Origin: JAQIBY01 sp964527535
GTDB taxonomy: Bacteria > Bacteroidota > Bacteroidia > Bacteroidales > ML635J-15
Direction: 5' to 3'
NCBI GenBank assembly: GCA_964527535.1
Contig: CAZGPW010000112.1
Location: 1 to 5,539, forward strand
Length of the DNA stretch: 5,539 nucleotides
Program-made: the position numbers and the translations under genes
Part shown: in pieces, positions 1 through 5,539 of the stretch
Layout: each line of letters opens with the position of its first letter
How positions within the stretch are numbered: position 1 is the first letter of the stretch
Notes under the pieces: generated by a model
Databases searched by the model: none
Told to the model about the DNA's origin: nothing
The model's input: the letters and a program-made list of their open reading frames with translations, nothing else

Positions 1-126
1 GGGGGATTTTAATTTTTTGTTTAAAAGTAAGGCCCCATTATAAGAATAAACTTCAACCTTAGTTATATTATATGTCTCATTATAAATGTATAGCATTCCC
101 TTAGTTGGATTTGGATAATTTAATAT
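1..126 (-). pseudogene. Orphan T9SS sorting-domain fragment (remnant, runs off left edge)
   Basis: On the minus strand, right after the hydrolase gene's TAA and a second in-frame TGA (127-129), the same frame stays open to the window edge. It encodes I-L-N-YPNPTKGMLYIYNETYN, then ITKVEVYSYNGALLLNKKL. This is the first half of a type IX secretion C-terminal sorting domain: the YPNP opening, a short beta strand, then the 'V-x-V-Y-S-x-x-G' strand. About 40 residues are visible. A full domain has roughly 75-80, so the rest should lie left of position 1. No start codon precedes the YPNP motif, and the only internal ATG (94-96) falls inside the domain, so it cannot be an independent secreted protein. 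The sequence differs from the hydrolase's own complete sorting domain, so it is not a simple recent duplication. I infer a 3' remnant of another T9SS cargo gene. Readthrough is the less likely alternative because of the double stop. Confidence 0.72.
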
Positions 127-129
127 TCA

Positions 130-2214
130 TTATTTTTTAATTATTTTTATTATTTCTGATAAAGATTCCGTTTGCAAAGAGCAGAAATAAATTCCAGGAG
201 CCAAATTTATTCCATTTAAAGTTATTTCATAAGTCCCAGGCTCATGCACTTTTTTATTTTCTAATAACAATACTTTATGCCCGGAGCTATCAAATATTGA
301 AATAGTTACAGTGCTTGATTCATTAACATTGTATTTTAGTGTAGTTGTGTTAGTAAATGGATTAGGATATATTGTAAAAGAAACAGATTTTTCTTTATTT
401 TTAATTGTATCTGGAGTAAATTTAGTTCTCCATTCATTAACGACAATATTGTTTTCTTGACCATCACCATCTTGTAACATTTTATCAGAACACTGTGTGC
501 AGGTAAAATAAGGATCAATATATGCTCTAAAATTTGAACCGGCTTTTGCACGAAAACCAGGTTTCATAACTATATTTTCTCCTGACTGGAAAACAACATT
601 TGCTCCGGGTTCTATGATAAACTCTCCTTGAGGCACATCACTTGTTACATTTTTTCCGGCTTTTATTGTTTTTCCTGCCCTAAAGTGTTCACTACCGGTA
701 ATTGTTTGATTTTGAAGATATAAATCATCTTTTATTAATTCACTTAGTATTTCTGGAACTAATTCGGACGGAACTTTATCATGAAAACCTGTAGATTCTG
801 GTATAATTGGTTTATCAAATTTTGATTCTCCATTTACTATATCTAAAGAACTTGTATGGGGGATAAATGCAGGATCCTTATATTGTGTTACTGTTACAGT
901 TACCCAAAATAAACCCCACAAAGGCAAAACAAGGCTTGGATCAACATTTAATTTGGGAAGATATGAACCCGCCTGTAACTCAATAGGTTTTAATTCAAAA
1001 TCTTCACCTAAATCTTCAATTGGCGGCGTTATATTTAACCATACATCGTTATATGAGTTTGGATTTGATGAATTAGTAGAAAATGATACTCCAATATTAT
1101 ATGTGAGATGTGGATAACCATCATCGTTTAAATTATTTAATTCATTGTAAAATGTTGTGTGTATTTCTCCCCTATTACTACCATTATAAGGACTAAATCC
1201 ATCAGGATGTGGATCGTATGTATTATACATTAATAAAGTTTTAGCAGCAGGATTATCATTTGCATATTCATCTAAATCATCATCTGTTTCCTCTTTCAAA
1301 AAATCTTGCAGTTCTTTAGATATGTACGCCCCCTGATGCGGTGCATCCAAAGATATCCATTTATCAACTGGTAATGGGTTACCATAATGTTCAGCTTTTG
1401 CCAATGCATATCTTGATATGACACCACCCATACTAATGCCGGCAGCAGCAATATTATTAGAATTATTCCATGCATTTGATATGTATTTTATTGCTGATGA
1501 ATAGACCGCTGCATTATTTCGTAAATCCTGTGGGTTATATTTGTAATATAACACATAAATATCAAATCCATTTTCAAGAAGACAATCAAACAATTCTGAA
1601 CCGGCATGCCGGTAATATTGTTCAGGTTTAGTATTATATGCATCAAATCCCGGGCTTAACAATAAGGGATAGGGATTTGAACTGTTACCTTTCCATAATC
1701 TCATAGAATTTCCATACTGGTCAAAGAATAACTTATCTGATTCTGGTATTACTTTGATATTGTATTCACGGTAATACATAGTTGTTCCCACCAAATATCT
1801 AACTTTCAAATTATGTGCTCCTAAAGAGCTAAAATAATCTGCACTATTTGACCATACATGATTCGCTTTAGCACTTCCTTCATACAAATTCTTCCATTCC
1901 TCTGCATTATTAACTTTTACATCAATGTAATTTAATAAATGTGAAGATGAAGAAGGACTTGATAAAAAGCCAAAGCAAATTTTATTATTTCCTTTTTCCA
2001 CATAGATATTAACAATCTCAGTGGGATTTAAATTTATATGTATTCCCTGACCTTTTTCTGATTCTTCATGCCAATTATAATCATTCATATTACTGGGCGT
2101 TGTTCCAATAGAAACGAACTGAACAACCTGATGTTTCCAATCAACAAATTGTGTGAAAGCCACGTTTGTACTACCTATAATAAGAATAATCAAAAAAAAT
2201 ACTTTTGGTTTCAT
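130..2214 (-). CDS. T9SS-secreted alpha/beta hydrolase (lipase/esterase-like) with sorting domain
   Basis: A 694-residue protein predicted to be exported by Sec and then the type IX system, ending at the cell surface or outside. Residues 1-21 form a signal peptide (basic K2/K4, hydrophobic 5-13, likely cut AFT|Q). Residues 22-160 are a beta-rich N-terminal region of no family I recognise. The hydrolase domain spans about 160-495. It has an SPGFDAYN loop (187-194) and a nucleophile elbow G-I-S-M-G with Ser261. LDAPHQGA follows at 289-296, then an F-I-P-x-x-S-x-L-D-I segment near 450-459. A likely catalytic His is His478 in GFHDKVPSELV; the acidic member is uncertain. Residues 500-566 are glycine-spaced beta turns ending MKPGFRAKAGSNFRAYI, the Bacteroidota '3-coathanger stack' type. 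A CTQC pair sits at 572-575. The sorting domain runs from about 612 to 694 (YPNPF 616-620, LAPGIYF 671-677, basic tail IIKIIKK). The gene starts 7 bases after the preceding stop, so it is probably co-transcribed. The substrate cannot be told; a lipid or ester is the best guess from LDAPHQGA-type lipases. Confidence 0.93.
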   Translation of the reverse strand: MKPKVFFLIILIIGSTNVAFTQFVDWKHQVVQFVSIGTTPSNMNDYNWHEESEKGQGIHINLNPTEIVNIYVEKGNNKICFGFLSSPSSSSHLLNYIDVKVNNAEEWKNLYEGSAKANHVWSNSADYFSSLGAHNLKVRYLVGTTMYYREYNIKVIPESDKLFFDQYGNSMRLWKGNSSNPYPLLLSPGFDAYNTKPEQYYRHAGSELFDCLLENGFDIYVLYYKYNPQDLRNNAAVYSSAIKYISNAWNNSNNIAAAGISMGGVISRYALAKAEHYGNPLPVDKWISLDAPHQGAYISKELQDFLKEETDDDLDEYANDNPAAKTLLMYNTYDPHPDGFSPYNGSNRGEIHTTFYNELNNLNDDGYPHLTYNIGVSFSTNSSNPNSYNDVWLNITPPIEDLGEDFELKPIELQAGSYLPKLNVDPSLVLPLWGLFWVTVTVTQYKDPAFIPHTSSLDIVNGESKFDKPIIPESTGFHDKVPSELVPEILSELIKDDLYLQNQTITGSEHFRAGKTIKAGKNVTSDVPQGEFIIEPGANVVFQSGENIVMKPGFRAKAGSNFRAYIDPYFTCTQCSDKMLQDGDGQENNIVVNEWRTKFTPDTIKNKEKSVSFTIYPNPFTNTTTLKYNVNESSTVTISIFDSSGHKVLLLENKKVHEPGTYEITLNGINLAPGIYFCSLQTESLSEIIKIIKK

Positions 2215-2221
2215 AAAACTT

Positions 2222-2968
2222 TTATTTAGTTTTAAAAATATAACCTAAATTAAAATTTACATTAATAAATGGAAATAAAGCTGAACCTGTATGATATGGT
2301 TTTGGTCTTCCACCATCCATAATATGATAGGAGCCGCCACCAAGATTATTCGGGTCTGTAATATTATTACTTGAGGTTACGTATCTTAATCCTCCGCCAA
2401 TTGCAATATCAATAACAATTCCCGAATCACATATTTCCTGCCAACCGATATTAATGTAAGTGCCGGAACAAAAACGATTAACGATCCTTCCACTATATTT
2501 TGCTTGTGTATATACATTTTTTAAATTGGCAGATAAATAAGCTCCCGACATTTCTGAATTTAATTTTCCAAAATTTTCTTTTCCAAGATATTTTCTTAGT
2601 TCTGCATCCGCTGCAAAACCATTAACTTGCTCAACTGTTATCCACAACCATCTTTTGTCAAACACATTATTTTGATCAGTAAAAATATATCTTGCACTAA
2701 GATGCAAACTATAAGGCGTTTTAATTATTTTTTCCATTGAAAACCCTATTGATAGACTCTCTGTTATAAAATCTCCATTCATAATATGAAACGGGGGTAT
2801 TTTCAAAATTATCGGGCTATGCTCTTTTTCCATAGAAATTGAATCTTCGAAATTTTCATTAAAAAAAAGAGAGGTTTTGTTTTGTTCTGTTTCTAATGTT
2901 GTGTGTAATTCTGCAAAACAAATTGTGTTAAGTACTAATAACAATAAAAATAAATTTACTTTTTTCAT
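2222..2968 (-). CDS. Small outer-membrane beta-barrel-like protein (resembles DUF3575)
   Basis: A 248-residue protein, probably exported to the outer membrane. I chose the ATG at 2966-2968 because it places a normal signal peptide first: MKKVNLFLLLLVLNTICFA, likely cut before Glu20. An in-frame ATG 14 codons upstream (3008-3010) would add a polar extension (MLQTIKHTDRHKLK) ahead of it and is less likely. The mature part has alternating hydrophobic/polar strands typical of a small barrel: SLHLSARYIF (87-96), the strand-like GAYLSANLKNVYTQAKYSG (142-160), GTYINIGWQEIC (169-180), IVIDIAIGGGLRYV (184-197) and a final INVNFNLGYIF (235-245) close to the C-terminus. The pattern 'E-x-R-K-Y-L ... GAYLS ... 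GWQ ... DIAIGGGLRY' resembles the Bacteroidota DUF3575 outer-membrane family, recalled from memory and not searched. The Cys at 17 lacks a lipobox, so it is not called a lipoprotein. It sits between the fibre gene and the hydrolase gene and could anchor or assist either; that role is inference. Confidence 0.88.
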   Translation of the reverse strand: MKKVNLFLLLLVLNTICFAELHTTLETEQNKTSLFFNENFEDSISMEKEHSPIILKIPPFHIMNGDFITESLSIGFSMEKIIKTPYSLHLSARYIFTDQNNVFDKRWLWITVEQVNGFAADAELRKYLGKENFGKLNSEMSGAYLSANLKNVYTQAKYSGRIVNRFCSGTYINIGWQEICDSGIVIDIAIGGGLRYVTSSNNITDPNNLGGGSYHIMDGGRPKPYHTGSALFPFINVNFNLGYIFKTK

Positions 2969-3052
2969 TTTCAATTTATGTCTATCTGTATGTTTTATCG
3001 TTTGTAGCATTGGCTATAACTTAAATAATTTGCTTTTCAATTTTTTTATGTG
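2969..3052 (-). other. Short intergenic spacer between fibre and barrel genes
   Basis: An 84-base AT-rich gap with no convincing Bacteroidota promoter (no TAnnTTTG box at a proper distance from a TTG) and no terminator. The only hairpin-like feature is a four-base stem, TAGC-CAAT-GCTA, too weak to count. The stretch just before the barrel start is A-rich (ATAAATTGAAA) instead of Shine-Dalgarno-like, which is usual in this phylum. This favours read-through transcription from the fibre gene into the two genes after it. Confidence 0.45.
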
Positions 3053-5539
3053 TTATTCCTCCTCCAGTTTGTCAATTCTCGATTTCAGTTCATCAATGGT
3101 TTTTTGTTGCTCAATGGTATAAAGCGTTAACTCTTCAACTTTTTTAAGCAGCTTTGTGTTCATCTCACCCAATTTTATGCCGTCTTTTGCAACTTCGGCT
3201 TTGGTTGGTATTTCTGGTAAATGTTTGTGTTCTTTGATATAATCCTTCAAATCATACAGGCTTACCGGGTTATATGCTTCGTCAAAAACATAATCGGGAT
3301 ATTCATAATTACTTGTTACAGCATCATAAACCACAATGTTTTCTTCTGATAATATATTGCCTTTGACGGTGAGCTTTTCGCGGGGGTCGCTGAGGCCAAT
3401 GCCTACGTTGCCATTGTGTTCAATATTTAAAATATCCTCTTTGCATGTATTGTCATCATTTTGTGCCCGGATTTTAAGGATATTTCCTTCGGTTCTGTTT
3501 TTATTTATGATGGCAAAATGCCGATTGTCTTCACCTGCAGGGCTGTTTGGGGCATGCAATTCAAACCTGATTGCATGGCTTTCTTCACTGCGCATGCCTT
3601 CAAATCGTATCCGGTTGTATTCCGGATCATCCGGAACGGTTACATGTAATACAGCTTGTGGGTCATCTGTGCCAATCCCTACTTTTCCGCTGTTTGTAGC
3701 CAGGTAAGCATCGTGTCTGGCTGTAAAGGAGCCTGTGGATGGTAAACCAAAATATTCTCCGCCACCACCAACAACAACATTATTCCCGCTATACCAATTA
3801 ATCAATAAACTGTTTGGCCCTTCTTCTACGCTATAGCTATCAATAATTGAATGTACCGTATTGTATCCCATTCTTATAAATCCCTGTTCTGATTTACCAA
3901 AGCAGGCATCTCCATTGACATCAAGTTTTAAACTGTTTACATTGATAATATCATCATACCCGGCACCGGGGTCATTTGTGCCGATGGCTACTTTGCCTTC
4001 ATTATTCGCATTAAATATTGTATTATATGCATTTTCCGGATTAGATTGAATATATAAATGATTGTCGGCATAAAGGTGGTTTTCAGCATCGCCTTGCGGA
4101 GGGCTGCTTACCTCTGCGTATATTGAATTTCCGATTTTAATGCCATCTTTAAAATACGCATGGCCGTTTACATCCAGGGTAGCCTCTGGGTTGATTGTTC
4201 CAATCCCTACCTTCCCGTCTGGCGTTATTCTCATCTTTTCTTCAACGGTATTTTCACCACATAAGCTGGTGGCAAATTTTATTCCCCCTTCATTAGATGT
4301 TCCTAATTGCGGATCATATGCTTCAGCCTGCAGAGTTGCCCAATGGTAAGTGCATGCAGGCTCTGGTTCTGCCGGCAAATCAATGGTATTGTAAAATAAG
4401 CTTTTATTGCTGCCTTGTATTAAGCCTGTAATGGTATCGTTAACTCCAACACCTATTATATTGCTACTGAATGTATTGGCAGATATGGTATTTATATTTT
4501 CCAGGTCATTGCCCGAAAAGTTCATAAAACCAGCGGCAGAGGCTATGGAATTGTTGCTGCCGTTGATCTTGATGTAACCGCTGCCATTCCCGATTTTCAT
4601 GGAATCTGTTTTGATGTTTTTCGATTGCAGGGTATCTATCCATCCATATTTTACGTTTGAGGTATCCATATCACTGCGCTCACCTTGATGTTTGCGGCCA
4701 ACAATAATGCCTTCTTCAACTATCAGGTAATCCTTGAAGCGCGCATTCCCGGCCACATCCAATGAATACATGGGATTTTCTTTTCCAATCCCTACTTTCT
4801 TATTTTCAGACAACAACAAATCGGATTTTATCCTCACCCGGTTTGCTTCTGAGCTGAGTACCAGTTCATATACCGTTTTCAGGGAATCCTTATGTACAGA
4901 ATCTTGTGGTATTTGCTGGCCACCGCCGTTTTTAATGCGGATGGAGCCAATGTCTATACTCTCTGTGTATATTTTTTTGGCTATGACGTTTTGGTTTTCC
5001 AATGATAAATCCGGGTAAATCCCGATGCTGTCATTGTATTGCCATGGGCTTTGAACTACAGGTTCACCGTTTATAAGGTACTGCCCTGCATCGATTGCAT
5101 TGGTGTTAATGCTGTCTGCTTCTAAAGTATTGTTTATGCTTGCATTTTCAGAAGAAAGAAAATCTGCATTAACAGCACCGCCAACAGACACATTATTTTC
5201 AACATGTAAATCGTTATTTATGGTGCCATTTTCCGAGAAAAGCGTGTTTGTATTGACAGCACCGCCAACAGACACATTATTTCCGACGTACAAATCATTA
5301 CTTATGGTTCCGTTGCTTAGTTTAATATTATTCCCTTCAATGTTGCCGGTTATTATATTGTCTTTCAATAAAATATCCCCCGTTGAAGACATAATTTGAT
5401 TTCCGGTTATGATGATATTCCCGATTGTCGCTTTATCAGCAAAAATTTCCATCGCCGTAACGCTTGAATCGGCCAACAGGTGGTAATGGAAATGAGCGCT
5501 TCCGTCCGGCAGCAAACGCATGGTTTCACTTGAATTTAT
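3053..5539 (-). CDS. Repetitive fibre/adhesin-like protein with V-G-I-G-T repeats and C-terminal coiled coil (5' partial)
   Basis: At least 828 residues; the reading frame is still open at the right edge. The ATG at 5519-5521 is internal: the six codons before it read INSSET, and ET-MRLLPDGS matches the later EKMRITPDGK repeat. Residue numbers below count from that Met. Residues 30-145 are Asn/Gly-rich, with short beta-like turns and a 28-residue tandem repeat (70-125). Five phage-tail-fibre-like units follow, of the form K-V-G-I-G-T-x-x-P-x-x-x-L-D-V-x-G, at about 242, 437, 510, 613 and 705. They are separated by unlike spacers. Residues 736-783 are a conserved Bacteroidota module (YPDYVFDEAY, then EHKHLPEIPTKAEV, then GIKLGEMN). 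Residues 784-822 form a coiled coil with a clear late register (I809, L812, I816, L819), suggesting an oligomer, probably a trimer. There is no T9SS sorting domain, and the missing N-terminus hides any signal peptide. G+C looks higher than in the next two genes. Likely a surface fibre or adhesin; a phage-derived tail fibre is the alternative. No S74 endosialidase-chaperone motif was recognised. Confidence 0.93.
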   Translation of the reverse strand: MNSSETMRLLPDGSAHFHYHLLADSSVTAMEIFADKATIGNIIITGNQIMSSTGDILLKDNIITGNIEGNNIKLSNGTISNDLYVGNNVSVGGAVNTNTLFSENGTINNDLHVENNVSVGGAVNADFLSSENASINNTLEADSINTNAIDAGQYLINGEPVVQSPWQYNDSIGIYPDLSLENQNVIAKKIYTESIDIGSIRIKNGGGQQIPQDSVHKDSLKTVYELVLSSEANRVRIKSDLLLSENKKVGIGKENPMYSLDVAGNARFKDYLIVEEGIIVGRKHQGERSDMDTSNVKYGWIDTLQSKNIKTDSMKIGNGSGYIKINGSNNSIASAAGFMNFSGNDLENINTISANTFSSNIIGVGVNDTITGLIQGSNKSLFYNTIDLPAEPEPACTYHWATLQAEAYDPQLGTSNEGGIKFATSLCGENTVEEKMRITPDGKVGIGTINPEATLDVNGHAYFKDGIKIGNSIYAEVSSPPQGDAENHLYADNHLYIQSNPENAYNTIFNANNEGKVAIGTNDPGAGYDDIINVNSLKLDVNGDACFGKSEQGFIRMGYNTVHSIIDSYSVEEGPNSLLINWYSGNNVVVGGGGEYFGLPSTGSFTARHDAYLATNSGKVGIGTDDPQAVLHVTVPDDPEYNRIRFEGMRSEESHAIRFELHAPNSPAGEDNRHFAIINKNRTEGNILKIRAQNDDNTCKEDILNIEHNGNVGIGLSDPREKLTVKGNILSEENIVVYDAVTSNYEYPDYVFDEAYNPVSLYDLKDYIKEHKHLPEIPTKAEVAKDGIKLGEMNTKLLKKVEELTLYTIEQQKTIDELKSRIDKLEEE
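3353..4798 (-). repeat. Five dispersed V-G-I-G-T / L-D-V-x-G coding repeats
   Basis: Within the fibre gene, the motif [KN]-V-[GA]-I-G-[TKL]-x-[ND]-P is followed, at a short and variable distance, by L-x-V-x-G in most copies. It occurs five times. The coding DNA also repeats: plus-strand forms of ccaatccctac recur near 3400, 3670, 4200 and 4790. Several units are preceded by an M-R-I-T-P-D-G- or N-I-E-H-N-G-like lead-in, as in tail-fibre and Bacteroidota surface proteins. Spacers of about 70 to 195 residues between units are unlike each other. The fourth unit lacks a clear L-D-V-x-G partner. Confidence 0.8.
5147..5314 (-). repeat. 84-bp tandem repeat, two full copies, inside the fibre gene
   Basis: Two adjacent 84-base units encode 28 residues each: residues 70-97 and 98-125 of the fibre protein. 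Both contain N-G-T-I-x-N-D-L-x-V then NNVSVGGAVN. A 27-base block (5172-5198 and 5256-5282) is identical in both, spaced exactly 84 bases. A decayed third unit starts at once on the coding-downstream side (NASINNTL, about 5123-5146). Because the unit is a multiple of three, gain or loss of copies would keep the frame. Confidence 0.85.

Noticed and set aside
101..130. ATG overlapping the hydrolase stop (ATG at 128-130) as a coupled downstream gene
   Set aside because: It reaches a stop after nine codons, so it does not drive the sorting-domain frame, which is in another phase.
336..551. Minus-strand 71-codon frame inside the hydrolase gene
   Set aside because: Out-of-frame overlap with the sorting-domain coding region; its translation is Leu/Ile-rich only because the DNA is AT-rich.
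2900..2968. Lipoprotein signal at Cys17 of the barrel protein
   Set aside because: The residues before it are N-T-I, which do not fit a lipobox (small residue needed just before Cys); cleavage after CFA fits better.
2969..3010. Upstream start for the barrel protein at 3008-3010
   Set aside because: It would put a polar, basic 14-residue extension before a textbook signal peptide; the internal Met gives the normal layout.
3005..3020. Hairpin TAGC-CAAT-GCTA as terminator between fibre and barrel genes
   Set aside because: Only four base pairs, AT-containing stem and no T-run following it on the transcript.
5147..5314. CRISPR-like direct repeats
   Set aside because: The 84-base units are contiguous and in frame with the fibre protein; there are no unique spacers.
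2877..5399. Several plus-strand open frames of 62-123 codons opposite the fibre and barrel genes
   Set aside because: They lie fully antisense to well-supported genes, have low-complexity Ser/Pro/Phe-rich translations without domains, and repeat because the fibre gene repeats (for example the 'PIPTFP' shadow of the VGIG motif).

Overview
The window reads as a piece of a Bacteroidota genome (a T9SS-using member such as a Bacteroidia, Cytophagia or Flavobacteriia lineage). The evidence is AT-rich DNA, a classic type IX secretion C-terminal sorting domain (YPNPF...GIYF), a beta-rich PGF/GS 'coathanger' stalk of a kind common in this phylum, a fibre-like protein built of V-G-I-G-T repeats, and start sites with A-rich leaders instead of Shine-Dalgarno motifs.

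Every real gene lies on the minus strand, so transcription runs from right to left. First comes a large fibre-like protein (3053 to the right edge, 5' end outside the window). An 84-base gap follows, then a small outer-membrane beta-barrel-like protein (2222-2968). After 7 more bases comes a secreted alpha/beta hydrolase with a T9SS sorting domain (130-2214). At the far left, 1-126 carries the beginning of a second, different T9SS sorting domain. It is in the same frame as the hydrolase, directly behind that gene's TAA-TGA double stop, and has no start codon of its own. It looks like the remnant of a broken or recombined gene.

The spacing suggests one operon for cell-surface proteins: a long repetitive fibre or adhesin with a trimerising coiled coil, a barrel in the outer membrane, and a lipase/esterase-like enzyme exported across the outer membrane. 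That they work together is inference from gene order only. No RNA gene, CRISPR array, transposase or clear promoter or terminator was seen. No stretch longer than 300 bases lacks a gene. The most unusual points are the orphan sorting-domain remnant, the 84-bp tandem repeat in the fibre gene, and a visible drop in G+C from the fibre gene to the two genes after it.
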